Below the pieces are notes generated by a model that saw nothing but the letters and a program-made list of their open reading frames with translations, did not search any database and was not told where the DNA came from. From Phocaeicola_A sp036804505 (GTDB lineage Bacteria > Bacteroidota > Bacteroidia > Bacteroidales > Bacteroidaceae): 64,000 nucleotides of DNA. Positions 9,815 to 18,276 of the stretch are shown here, in pieces. Each line of letters begins with the position of its first letter. Positions within the stretch are counted from its first letter, which is position 1. Made by a program: the position numbers and the translations under genes. The DNA lies in contig DAIRSI010000006.1 in NCBI GenBank assembly GCA_036804505.1, forward strand, positions 62,001 through 126,000. Reading direction: 5' to 3'.

Positions 9815-9842
9815 TCAGGGGAAGAGAATACTCTTCCCCTGA
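9815..9842 (-). other. Intercistronic hairpin between susD and GH92
   Basis: A perfect 12-bp stem (9815-9826 with 9831-9842, core CAGGGGAAGAG) closes the four-base loop aata. It lies between the susD stop at 9850 and the GH92 start at 9796. No T-run follows on the minus strand, so it looks like a partial terminator or RNA 3'-end protector that makes susC/D transcripts more abundant than the downstream enzymes. Confidence 0.6.
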
Positions 9843-9849
9843 CAAATTA

Positions 9850-11577
9850 TTATTCGTCGTAGCCTGGGTTCTGTTCCAGAGAATAGTTGGTTCTCTGGCG
9901 TTCAGTGAGAGGAATAGGACGCAGTTTATAGACAGCCTTCATTCCCGACAATCCGTTATCTTGGTTAAGTTGCACAAACTCATTGTACTTATAAGCTCTC
10001 TCAAACAATTTATCTGAACGCTTCAGATCCATCCATCGATTTGATTCTCCAAAAAGCTCGCGACCACTTTCATCAAGAATTACATCAATGTCTATTTTTG
10101 TCAAAGGATTCACACCTGCACGTGTACGAATATCATTAACTTCTTTCAAAGCCAATGATGATTGTTGGTTCTTTATATAAGCCTCCGCTAATAACAGTTT
10201 CGTCTCGGCGGTACGGAAAATATAGATTTCACGTGTTCCCTGAGGATCGGCACCATCACTGATACTTGCAGTATAGATTCCTGATTTTCCAATATATGAA
10301 TCATAAAATTTATAAACCATAGGCCATGCAGTATCCATTCCTCCAAGAACTTGAGGTTTATGATAATCACTTGGATTAATTATCAAATATACAGTTGGAT
10401 GTTCTGACATATAGGTTAGCATTTCTTCTTCAGTCATTGATGTCCTCGGGAAATAAATAACAGGATCATCCTTGCTAAATGTGATTTGTTTACCTGTTAA
10501 CGAGTTAGTTGCTGTTCCAGCCTTTCCTGCAATAATTGAACGTTTCAGATAAGTTTCACTAACACGAATATCATTTTCATCAAAACTATTTATCCATCCT
10601 AATGTAGGTTTATAAGCAAAATCGTTTCGATAATAAGGGTAACCACGATGTGTATTACCTGGAAACATATATACATTAAAATGAAAATGTTGATATAGTC
10701 CACTTCCTATTGATTGTTCCGAATTTGTAGTATAGTTCCATAAATTATTCGTCCCTTGTCCAAACTGAATTGCAAATATCACTTCTGTGTTTGTAGGATT
10801 ATAACCACCTCCATCTTGTGCATTAAAGAGTTCATTCCAAGAGCTAACCATTGGATGTAAAGAAATAACATCTTTAAAGTATGTTATGGCATCAGTAACG
10901 TCACTTGAATTTGCAAAGCTTTTGTAGCTACGAGTCAGCAATATTTTTCCAAGAAGATGCTCAGCAGTAGCTTTGTCCACACGTCCAAAATTTGCGGTAG
11001 TTAATGTTGAAGGAAGCGCACTAATAGCTTTTTTCAGATCATTAATTATCTGTGTATAAACTTCTTCATCTGAATTACGTATAAAGTTGTAAGAAGGAGT
11101 GGTGGATTCCTCAAGAACCAAAGGTACTCCACCGAAAGTTTCCACCAGATTGAAATAGCAATAAGCACGAAGCGTCAATAATTCTGCCGTACGTAAAGCC
11201 TCCGTAGAACTCTTCAGAGAAAGGTTTTTCCCACGAGTCATAGCAGTGTTACACTTATTGATCACGTCATAATTAGCGCACCAAAATTCATAGAAGGCAT
11301 TTTCAGAAGAACTCACATAAAAGTAATCCTGAATGCCATCCTGACCTGTTAATTGGCCTTGAGTTTCATAGTCATCCGTTCCATACCACATACAGTTGGT
11401 TTTCTGACAAAGAGGACGCATATACATATATGCTGCCGCAACTAATTCTTCATACTGCGCTTCCCCTTTGATATAATTACTATCCGTCACGGCAGAATAA
11501 TTGGTCTCATCCAAACTGCAAGAAAACAGAAGACCTGTAGTACATAACAATAATATGCTTTTATATATATTTTTCAT
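9850..11577 (-). CDS. SusD-like glycan-binding lipoprotein
   Basis: SusD-family surface lipoprotein of 575 aa. The signal peptide ends in the lipobox LFSC (Cys20), followed by an acidic SLDETNY start typical of surface-exported Bacteroides lipoproteins. The SusD core is recognisable: EALRTAELLTLRAYCYFNLVETFGGVPLV, TAEHLLGKILLTRSY, IFRTAETKLLLAEAYIKN, NDIRTRAGVNPL, GRELFGESNRWMDLKRSDKL and a C-terminal LRPIPLTERQ...NPGY. It is 18 nt from its susC partner. The substrate should be the glycan handled by the neighbouring GH92 and GH28. No frameshift or odd feature was seen. Confidence 0.95.
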   Translation of the reverse strand: MKNIYKSILLLCTTGLLFSCSLDETNYSAVTDSNYIKGEAQYEELVAAAYMYMRPLCQKTNCMWYGTDDYETQGQLTGQDGIQDYFYVSSSENAFYEFWCANYDVINKCNTAMTRGKNLSLKSSTEALRTAELLTLRAYCYFNLVETFGGVPLVLEESTTPSYNFIRNSDEEVYTQIINDLKKAISALPSTLTTANFGRVDKATAEHLLGKILLTRSYKSFANSSDVTDAITYFKDVISLHPMVSSWNELFNAQDGGGYNPTNTEVIFAIQFGQGTNNLWNYTTNSEQSIGSGLYQHFHFNVYMFPGNTHRGYPYYRNDFAYKPTLGWINSFDENDIRVSETYLKRSIIAGKAGTATNSLTGKQITFSKDDPVIYFPRTSMTEEEMLTYMSEHPTVYLIINPSDYHKPQVLGGMDTAWPMVYKFYDSYIGKSGIYTASISDGADPQGTREIYIFRTAETKLLLAEAYIKNQQSSLALKEVNDIRTRAGVNPLTKIDIDVILDESGRELFGESNRWMDLKRSDKLFERAYKYNEFVQLNQDNGLSGMKAVYKLRPIPLTERQRTNYSLEQNPGYDE

Positions 11578-11595
11578 ATCGAGTAATCTCCTTTA

Positions 11596-14500
11596 TTAAA
11601 ATGTTAAGTTTAAACCAATCTCCATAGATCTTGTCATAAAATACATAGTATCGGTCCCGTTACTGGCAGCTTCAGGGTCCAATCCTTTATAATTAGTAAA
11701 AACAAACGGATTTTGACAAGATGCATAAGCATGCAACTTACTTAGACCTATTTTCTTGATAAATCCAGAAGGTGCGTCATAACCCAATGTTATATATCCA
11801 ATTTTCACGAACGACGTTTTCTGCCATAATAAAGCTGTTATTTCTCCTGGGTTGCTCAATCCCGGACGGCACCATTCAATATCGTTATCGGCTGCATTGG
11901 ATTCACTCCAGTATTTCAAATTCAAATGATTGAATAAACTGTTGTCATCACGAGCTGTAGTCCAATGGAATTGTGAATAGTTCCACTGCCCTTGGCGAGT
12001 ATAAACATTTACAGCCAAACTCCAATTTTTGTAATTGAAAGTACTCGTAACCCCACCAGTCCATTTCGGATAACGAGAACCGAGAAATACTTTATCTGCT
12101 GTTGTGGTTGTCCAATTTCCGCTATAGCCATCATTTTCATATACTTTTATAGAACCTGGAGCTAGACCCAGTGACAATGCACGTTCATAACCCTCATCAC
12201 CCTTGTTCCAATAACCTACTTTTTGATAATTCCAAACAGCACCTACCGACTGGCCCACAAACCATTCGTTTGCCTCATCTCTTTCTGCTCCTCCTGACAA
12301 TTCAACAATCTCATTGTGATTTGATGTAAAATTCATGTTAAGATTCCAACTGAAATTCTTCATTTTTATGGGAACCAAGTTCAATCCAAGTTCGATTCCC
12401 TTGTTGTCAACTACCCCAACATTATCCATAACTGAAGCATATCCGGTCATTTCAGAAAGTACTCTATTCATCAAGATATTATCCGTACGTCTTCTGTAAT
12501 AGTCGATCGTACCATTAATACGACCTTTTATAAATGAATAATCTAAACCGAAGTTCCATTCCTTGGTAGTTTCCCACGAAAGATTTGCATTAGCAAGATT
12601 TTTGATTATACTAGCTGTCTGGGCAGAACCGAAATTATATGAATAATTGATAATATTGGATTGTGTCTGATAAGGATTCACGTTATTATTATTACCTGAT
12701 ATACCATAACTAACACGAAGTTTCAAATTATCAATCCAGTTATATTTCTTCATAAAGTTTTCTTCAGTTATTCTCCAGCCTATTGCAGCGGAAGGGAAAA
12801 ATTTCCAACGATGTCCTGCTGCAAGACGCGAAGAACCGTCATAACGCCCTGTGGCAGTCAGCAGATATTTACCTTTATAAGTGTAGTTGGCTCTGCTAAA
12901 AAAGGAAAACCATTGTTCCTGAGCATAAGATGAACCCACAACATCTGCAAGAGATTTGTTAGCTGCAGCGGCCAAATTATACCATTTATATAAATCTGTT
13001 GCAAAATTTTTCACATCTGTCGATATATTATCATTCTTAGACTTTACCCATTCAGAGCCAACCATTAGACCAAGAGAGTGGTCTCCAAATGATTTATCGG
13101 CATTAACAGTATTTGTCCAAGTGTATTTTAGTGAATTGGTAGAGACGGTCTTCGCCGTAGCATTCGCAGAATTACCCTTGCCATTCTTTGACTGTGCACC
13201 ATAATACATACCGTATCTGCTGAAGTATGCATCAGGTGAAAACTGCGTCTTCATAGTCAGCCAGCCTAATGGTTTAAATTGAAGATATACATTACCGAAT
13301 GCATGCAGACCTAATGTTTCAGTCATATCGTTTTTCTTCTCCACCAATGGATTGGACACATTTGTCAAGCCATCATCTGGGAATGTACGAAGGCTTCCGT
13401 CCTCATTGTACATATCTGTCAAAGGGTTCAGACGATATGCCTGACGTACTGTTTCGGGACTAGTGATAGTCTTTGTATAGGCGGTATAGATGCTGATTCC
13501 AGCCTTCAAAACCTTGCTCAAGTCCTTATCAACCGAAGTGCTGAAGTTGTATCGCTTGTAATTGTCTGTACCCGTCACACCGGATTCGTCCGTATAGCCT
13601 ACACCGAATGAGTAGACAAGACCAGTTCCGCTTCCATACACTCGCAAGGAATGGTTCTGTGAAACTGCAGTCTTGAGCAGAGCATCCACCCAATCCACTT
13701 CTTTACCTGCCGTATAATTGTTGTAAGCCTGTGTGGTCAGAGCATTTTGGTAAGAGGCTCTTTGTCCATTGTATGTATAATTTTTCCAGTTGCTTCCCAT
13801 GTATCGCTCCACCTTATAGTCAGCAAATTCAGAAGCGTTGAGCATATCAGGTAGATGAGTTGCTGTGGAAAAACTTACGAAACCGTTGTACTCCACGTTG
13901 CTCTTTTCCTTTATAGCAGAGCCTTTCTTGGTTGTAACAATAACCACACCGTTAGCACCACGCGAACCGTAAATAGCTGTGGATGATGCGTCCTTCAGCA
14001 CATCGATGCGCTCAATGTCATCAGGAGCTATATCGTTCATATTGTCCATCATCATCCCGTCAATTACATACAAGGGAGTATTGATGCTGTTGGCATTGCC
14101 TGTACCGCTGTTGGAAATCGTATTTTGCCCACGCACCATAATGTTGAAACCGGAACCTGGATTGTTACCGTTCTTCACAATGTCCACACCAGCTATGGTT
14201 CCTTGCAATGCTGCTGCGGCACTCTGCTTGTGAGAATCAAGAATTTTATCGGAATTGACCGTTGTCAAAGAACCTGTGAAGTCACTTTTTTTGGCAACTC
14301 CATATCCTACTACAACCACTTCATCCAATGTTTTGGAATCTTCTTGAAGAACTATCGTAAGCGGACCATCCTTTCTTGGATCAACTTCCTGAGATACATA
14401 TCCTATATAGGAAACGACCAATTTGGACTTTCCGGATATTGGCAAGGTAAAATTACCGTCAATATCTGTTATGGTTCCGTTTGTAGTTCCTTTTTCCAAT

Positions 14501-14904
14501 ATATTTACACCTATGATTGTTTCACCACTGGCATCCTTTACAACACCTTTGGCTACTTTAGCTTTAGATGGCTGAACTTTCTCTTTTGCAATAATGATAT
14601 GATTATTATTGAACGTTGCACTGCATTCTGTTCCTTGCAGCAACTGTTCCATTACAGATTTTACATTATTATCTTTAGGAAGATTCTTAATCACTTTCGA
14701 ATCATTTACCTCTTGAATATTATAGTCAACGAACATCTTTGTTTGCTGTTCAATCTGCTTAAAAGCTGACTTCAAGGTTACATTGTTCCCCGAAAGATGA
14801 ACTTGCTGATGCTGGCTGTATGCCAAAACGCTGAAAGAAGATAAAGCCAATATTAAGAATAATTTGAAAAACTTTCTTCCTGTTTTTAATTGTACTAGAT
14901 TCAT
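11596..14904 (-). CDS. SusC-like TonB-dependent transducer with STN domain
   Basis: Outer-membrane oligosaccharide importer of 1102 aa. Domain order: signal peptide (to about residue 30), an STN (secretin/TonB short N-terminal) domain about 35-110 (LKSAFKQIEQQTKMFVDYN...), a carboxypeptidase-like beta-sandwich about 115-190 (GVVKDASGETIIGVNI...TLDEVVVVGYG), the plug about 200-320 (IDVLKDASSTAIYGSRGANGV), then the barrel ending in NLTF. The STN domain is the part that touches a FecR anti-sigma factor. Its presence next to FecR and ECF sigma genes identifies this as a signalling transporter: substrate binding outside relieves the anti-sigma, and the sigma factor switches on the operon. The 160-nt gap to fecR holds a probable antisense RNA. 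Confidence 0.96.
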   Translation of the reverse strand: MNLVQLKTGRKFFKLFLILALSSFSVLAYSQHQQVHLSGNNVTLKSAFKQIEQQTKMFVDYNIQEVNDSKVIKNLPKDNNVKSVMEQLLQGTECSATFNNNHIIIAKEKVQPSKAKVAKGVVKDASGETIIGVNILEKGTTNGTITDIDGNFTLPISGKSKLVVSYIGYVSQEVDPRKDGPLTIVLQEDSKTLDEVVVVGYGVAKKSDFTGSLTTVNSDKILDSHKQSAAAALQGTIAGVDIVKNGNNPGSGFNIMVRGQNTISNSGTGNANSINTPLYVIDGMMMDNMNDIAPDDIERIDVLKDASSTAIYGSRGANGVVIVTTKKGSAIKEKSNVEYNGFVSFSTATHLPDMLNASEFADYKVERYMGSNWKNYTYNGQRASYQNALTTQAYNNYTAGKEVDWVDALLKTAVSQNHSLRVYGSGTGLVYSFGVGYTDESGVTGTDNYKRYNFSTSVDKDLSKVLKAGISIYTAYTKTITSPETVRQAYRLNPLTDMYNEDGSLRTFPDDGLTNVSNPLVEKKNDMTETLGLHAFGNVYLQFKPLGWLTMKTQFSPDAYFSRYGMYYGAQSKNGKGNSANATAKTVSTNSLKYTWTNTVNADKSFGDHSLGLMVGSEWVKSKNDNISTDVKNFATDLYKWYNLAAAANKSLADVVGSSYAQEQWFSFFSRANYTYKGKYLLTATGRYDGSSRLAAGHRWKFFPSAAIGWRITEENFMKKYNWIDNLKLRVSYGISGNNNNVNPYQTQSNIINYSYNFGSAQTASIIKNLANANLSWETTKEWNFGLDYSFIKGRINGTIDYYRRRTDNILMNRVLSEMTGYASVMDNVGVVDNKGIELGLNLVPIKMKNFSWNLNMNFTSNHNEIVELSGGAERDEANEWFVGQSVGAVWNYQKVGYWNKGDEGYERALSLGLAPGSIKVYENDGYSGNWTTTTADKVFLGSRYPKWTGGVTSTFNYKNWSLAVNVYTRQGQWNYSQFHWTTARDDNSLFNHLNLKYWSESNAADNDIEWCRPGLSNPGEITALLWQKTSFVKIGYITLGYDAPSGFIKKIGLSKLHAYASCQNPFVFTNYKGLDPEAASNGTDTMYFMTRSMEIGLNLTF

Positions 14905-14924
14905 TTTTTCTATATTTGTATGTT

Positions 14925-15037
14925 GAAATTTAAGTTATTGAATTAGACGTTTTTTTCGTCTTCGGATTAAAGTTATTAACTTGGTTTCAAACTCCGGAAA
15001 GAGGATCTTCGCAACTTCATCTTTCCGGTTTTCTTTT
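14925..15037 (+). ncRNA. Candidate cis-antisense RNA opposite the susC leader
   Basis: The fecR-susC gap carries a complete small-RNA unit on the plus strand, opposite to both genes. A -7 box TATATTTG lies at 14911-14918. A 9-bp hairpin CCGGAAAGA/TCTTTCCGG (14994-15002 with 15020-15028) is followed on this strand by a T-rich tail (ttttctttt), and the same hairpin has no T-tail on the minus strand. A transcript from about 14925 to 15037 would be fully complementary to the susC 5' leader. Cis-antisense RNAs of this layout (DonS type) are known from ECF-sigma/anti-sigma glycan loci of Bacteroides, where they repress the locus. No TTTG lies at the ideal -33 spacing, so the promoter is inferred from one box. 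Confidence 0.5.
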
Positions 15038-15064
15038 CTGCATAGTAATTCTCCTTTTTATGAA

Positions 15065-16072
15065 TTAGTTTATAATAATTACATTCCCTTTTATCTTATA
15101 TTGAATACCTATTAACTGCTGTACAACTCCCATTACATCGTGTATGGACTCCTGAGGACCGAATTTCACATTATAGTTTTCTTTCCCGTATTTCTGGGAA
15201 TTATATTGAATGACTACGTTGAAACGGCGTTCCAAAGAAGACATCAATTGGTCGAAGGATACATGCTCAAATATCAGGAAGCCTTGCCGCTCCATGGCAT
15301 ACAATGCTGCATCTACTGTTTGTATGGTGGCGGTGTGATTCTTGTTTGAATAGACATATTGCTGATTGGGCTTGAGTACTGCCGGCTGCAAAAAACTTCC
15401 GTTCACACTCACTAGTACCTTTCCTTCTTCCAAAGTAGCTGTTGTGAAAGAGTCCGAAGGATAGGAATTGACCGTGAATACAGTTCCCAGGGCTTGGATT
15501 TGAAGACAATTTGTCTTGACGATGAAAGGTTGCTCCTTATTCTTTTTTACTTTGAACGATGCTCTTCCATTCAAATAAATTGGTCGGGTTTTCATGTTAC
15601 TGAAATCCTTGGGATAAATCAAGACGGAACCGGCATCAACCCATACTCTGGAGCTATCGGGCAAAGTGAGGACCTTGCTTTCTCCATAAGGAACAAAGAA
15701 TTCTGCCATTTCGGTGGATGAAGAAATAATAGTTTTATGTGTGAAATAAGTAGCTGTCACTGCCGATAAAATCATTAAAGCTATTACTGCTGCATATTTC
15801 ATGAATTGCTTGCGGAATGGAGTCTTGTTCTTGTGAGCGGGAATGAAGTATAACCGTTTGTTGAGTTTTTCCCAATCCGTCTGTGTGGATTCATCACTCA
15901 CGGCTGAATTCTGATTCCAAAGCTCCTGCATAGCTTCGCTTTTTTCCTCTTCGCCATCGGTTGCATTCAACCAACGACCGAATAGTTTTCTTGCCCTTTC
16001 GGAAAAATGTTTTCCGAAATATAGAGATATTATTTTCTTTGAAGAATCTTCCATCATACTGCTTTTTATCAT
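15065..16072 (-). CDS. FecR-family anti-sigma factor
   Basis: Inner-membrane anti-sigma regulator of about 335 aa. Landmarks: a cytoplasmic N-terminal part (FGKHFSERARKLFGRWL), one membrane segment at about 83-103 (MKYAAVIALMILSAVTATYF), a FecR domain (FFVPYGESKVLTLPDSSRVWVDAGS, then RASFKVKKNKEQPFIVKT and ALGTVFTVNSY) and a C-terminal DUF4974-type domain that contacts the STN domain of the transporter. The ATG at 16072 was chosen. The open frame extends to 16102 only through a TTG codon, and GGAG lies 12 nt before 16072. It sits between its sigma factor and its STN-SusC partner, the standard trans-envelope signalling order. Confidence 0.92.
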   Translation of the reverse strand: MIKSSMMEDSSKKIISLYFGKHFSERARKLFGRWLNATDGEEEKSEAMQELWNQNSAVSDESTQTDWEKLNKRLYFIPAHKNKTPFRKQFMKYAAVIALMILSAVTATYFTHKTIISSSTEMAEFFVPYGESKVLTLPDSSRVWVDAGSVLIYPKDFSNMKTRPIYLNGRASFKVKKNKEQPFIVKTNCLQIQALGTVFTVNSYPSDSFTTATLEEGKVLVSVNGSFLQPAVLKPNQQYVYSNKNHTATIQTVDAALYAMERQGFLIFEHVSFDQLMSSLERRFNVVIQYNSQKYGKENYNVKFGPQESIHDVMGVVQQLIGIQYKIKGNVIIIN

Positions 16073-16130
16073 GATGTAGGTTTTCTCCGAAAATACACAC
16101 AATGAAAAATGATATTTTTTTGAAAAAGAA

Positions 16131-16697
16131 TCAAATTCCTCCCGAAATATGTGCCAGAAGAAAAGCGTAAATTACTTTACGAAGTATGGCAAGGGCCGCC
16201 GTCAGATGATTCTCAACAGTTCGTTTGCTGACGCCGAGTTTCAAAGCAATCTGGTCATTGGTAAGACCTTCTTCGCGACTCATCCGGTAAACCAACTTCC
16301 GCTGAGGTGACATCTGTTCCACCGTATGATTGATTAATGCCTGTAACTCTTCTACAAACAGCTTTTCTTCTTCCGTTTCCGACAAATTGGGATTCGCAAG
16401 AAGCTCATCGGCATATTTCTCGGACACAGCCAACTTATCGAAGTAATCATACGATACATACCGGGCCATCTGAAACAAATAGGCCGAAAAGGATTTCACG
16501 GAAACGAGTTTTTCACGATCTCTCCACAGCATCAGGAAAATATCTTGAGACATATCGCGGCTCGTTTCCTTATCGTGCGTAAGTCCGGTAAGGAAACTGA
16601 CTAGTCGAGGCTGGTACTGAAAAAACAAATTTTTAAAAGCATCCATATCCCCCGTTGCAATTCTCTGCAATTCGATATGTTCAAGCGACATTTCCAT
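16131..16697 (-). CDS. ECF RNA polymerase sigma factor
   Basis: Extracytoplasmic-function sigma-70 factor of 188 aa. Region 2 is at about residues 20-90 (FFQYQPRLVSFLTGLTHD, then DMSQDIFLMLWRDRE) and region 4 at about 125-180 (QMSPQRKLVYRMSREEGLTNDQIALKL, then VSKRTVENHLTAALAILRK), with no region 1 or 3, as expected. Its gene is followed by the FecR anti-sigma gene and the STN-SusC/SusD pair, so it most likely transcribes this PUL when substrate is sensed. A second ATG at 16691 is also possible. The DNA site it recognises is not evident; the repeat array at 16812 lies just upstream of it. Confidence 0.93.
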   Translation of the reverse strand: MEMSLEHIELQRIATGDMDAFKNLFFQYQPRLVSFLTGLTHDKETSRDMSQDIFLMLWRDREKLVSVKSFSAYLFQMARYVSYDYFDKLAVSEKYADELLANPNLSETEEEKLFVEELQALINHTVEQMSPQRKLVYRMSREEGLTNDQIALKLGVSKRTVENHLTAALAILRKVIYAFLLAHISGGI

Positions 16698-16811
16698 ATT
16701 CTTTTCAAAGTAAAAAAGAATATCAGATATTTCAAAGCATCCTCGCTAAAAATATTTCATTTATACCTGATACTAATATTTTTTCTTCCGGGATGTAACC
16801 TCTCAATTGAG

Positions 16812-16919
16812 TAAGATTAATACGTTGGTCTGCAATATACAACGCGTCGCATTGCAGTCCGACGTGTTGCATATTGCAGAGCGACACGCGTCGGACTGCA
16901 GTCCGACGCATTAATCTTA
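16812..16919. repeat. Palindromic word array between divergent sigma and GH105 genes
   Basis: An outer perfect inverted repeat (taagattaat at 16812-16821, its complement at 16910-16919) encloses four tandem units starting ACG at 16822, 16842, 16862 and 16886. The units are 20, 20, 24 and 20 bp and share a TGCA core. Two contain TGCAGTCCG, and the last (acgcgtcggactgcagtccg) is itself nearly a perfect palindrome. The whole can fold as one large imperfect hairpin. It occupies the 400-bp gap between the divergent sigma factor and GH105 genes. Confidence 0.7.
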
Positions 16920-17018
16920 GTTCTATATGTATTTAATATCACTGTTCGGGAGATTAAGCTTTGCCGTTTTATCAAAAAAAATCTTTATAAAGGCAATTGA
17001 AAGAATTCCGTCGATTTC

Positions 17019-17073
17019 TGAACATATAATGTCAATATGTGAACATCGAAAAAAAATAATATGCATACTTTTG
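17019..17073 (+). promoter_or_regulatory. Candidate HTCS operator and -7 box before GH105
   Basis: A perfect 7-bp direct repeat, TGAACAT, occurs at 17019-17025 and 17040-17046, exactly 21 bp apart (two helical turns). A Bacteroides -7 element TACTTTTG follows at 17066-17073, with no good TTTG at -33, as expected for an activated promoter. Paired direct repeats just upstream of the -7 are the usual layout for AraC-type DNA-binding domains, which the HTCS at 27816 carries. The -7 box lies inside the longer open frame of GH105, which fixes that gene's start at 17097. Confidence 0.5.
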
Positions 17074-17096
17074 CTTCAAACAATAATCCAAGTCAC

Positions 17097-18269
17097 ATGA
17101 AACACTTTCTATGTACATTAATTCTCTTCACTTTTGTTATTTCCGCATTTTCAAAAGTTGACTTGCAACCTGTAATAAAGGTAGCCAATCATATCTTGGA
17201 AAGCCAAAACCATTCATTGATTACCGACGAAAAAGGAAACGCATCCATTTCCAGTTACTATCAGGAATGGAGGTATGTAAACGGAGTCCTCGCACTTTCA
17301 ATGTTCGAGTTGGCAGATGCAACAAAAGATTCACGTTATCTGAACTTTGTAAAGCAAAACTACGATTTCTTTTTCAATCAGGAAAACTGCAAGCGTCTCA
17401 AAGCTGATTATGATAAAGGCATCCGTAATACCGGATACTATCGTTTTTTCAGTATGAGCAGTTTGGATGATTGCGGAGCTATGGGGGCTGGTCTAGCAGA
17501 ACTTGACAAAAGATTTCCTTCGAAGAATTATCAAGATTATCTCAAAAAAATAGTTAGTTATATTCTGAAAGGGCAAGAGAGACTTCCCGACGGAACATTC
17601 TGCCGAGGAGAAAAAGGTAAAGAAACCGTATGGGCAGATGACTTATATATGAGCCTGTCTTTCCTCACCCGCTACGGAGCGCTCCATAATAATAAGGAAT
17701 GCATTGACTGCGCTGCCGAACAAGTTATCAGATTCGACAGTCTGCTGCTCGACAAAACCTCAGGATTGTACTATCACTGTTATTATAATGATACCCAACA
17801 ACAAGGAGTGGCTCATTGGGGAAGAGCCAACGGGTGGACACTCATGGCTCAAGCCCTTCTTTTGGAATGCATGCCGGTCAATCATCCCCTCAGAAGCAAA
17901 GTCCTTGCGATATTCAAGAAACAGATTGACAATGTTGCCCGCTATCAATCGGCAAACGGTCTGTGGCACCAACTTCTTGACAAAAATGATTCTTATCTGG
18001 AGACCTCCTGCAGTGCCATGTTTGCATTTGCTGTTGCAAAAGGCGTGAATGAAAAATGGCTCAGCAAGGATTATTCCTCTATCTCTATAAAAGCATGGGA
18101 GGGAATCTGCTCCCTCATAACCGATGACGGACAAGTGAAAAATATCTGCATTGGCACAGGAATTTCCCGTGATTTACCTTTTTATTACCAGCGCCCCACT
18201 CCGCTCAATGATGCACATGGATTGGGTGCCATCATACTGGCCGGATTAGAAATAAACAAACTTAATTGA
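17097..18269 (+). CDS. GH105 unsaturated galacturonyl/glucuronyl hydrolase
   Basis: Family 105 enzymes remove the unsaturated uronic acid that pectin or rhamnogalacturonan lyases leave on oligosaccharides. The 390-aa protein has a signal peptide (MKHFLCTLILFTFVISAFS) and the (alpha/alpha)6-barrel landmarks WRYVNGVLALSMFELA, ETVWADDLYMSLSFLTRYG with the catalytic Asp, VAHWGRANGWTLMAQALLLE, NGLWHQLLD and ETSCSAMFAFAVAKG. Length is normal. The start at 17097 was preferred over the ATG at 17061, because a -7 promoter element at 17066-17073 lies between them. SusC follows 7 nt downstream, so this enzyme opens the HTCS-type PUL operon. A rhamnogalacturonan-type substrate is an inference from the family. 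Confidence 0.9.
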   Translation: MKHFLCTLILFTFVISAFSKVDLQPVIKVANHILESQNHSLITDEKGNASISSYYQEWRYVNGVLALSMFELADATKDSRYLNFVKQNYDFFFNQENCKRLKADYDKGIRNTGYYRFFSMSSLDDCGAMGAGLAELDKRFPSKNYQDYLKKIVSYILKGQERLPDGTFCRGEKGKETVWADDLYMSLSFLTRYGALHNNKECIDCAAEQVIRFDSLLLDKTSGLYYHCYYNDTQQQGVAHWGRANGWTLMAQALLLECMPVNHPLRSKVLAIFKKQIDNVARYQSANGLWHQLLDKNDSYLETSCSAMFAFAVAKGVNEKWLSKDYSSISIKAWEGICSLITDDGQVKNICIGTGISRDLPFYYQRPTPLNDAHGLGAIILAGLEINKLN

Positions 18270-18276
18270 TATTGCT

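Noticed and set aside
14125..14769. Plus-strand open frame of 214 codons
   Set aside because: Antisense shadow of the STN-plug part of SusC, with composition typical of a mirrored frame.
14994..15028. Hairpin as a terminator for the fecR transcript
   Set aside because: On the minus strand no T-run follows; the T-rich tail is on the plus strand, so it fits the antisense RNA better.
16073..16102. Longer FecR frame to 16102
   Set aside because: It depends on a TTG codon; the ATG at 16072 is better placed.
17061..17096. Earlier ATG for GH105 at 17061
   Set aside because: The -7 promoter element at 17066-17073 lies inside this extension, and the signal peptide begins at 17097.
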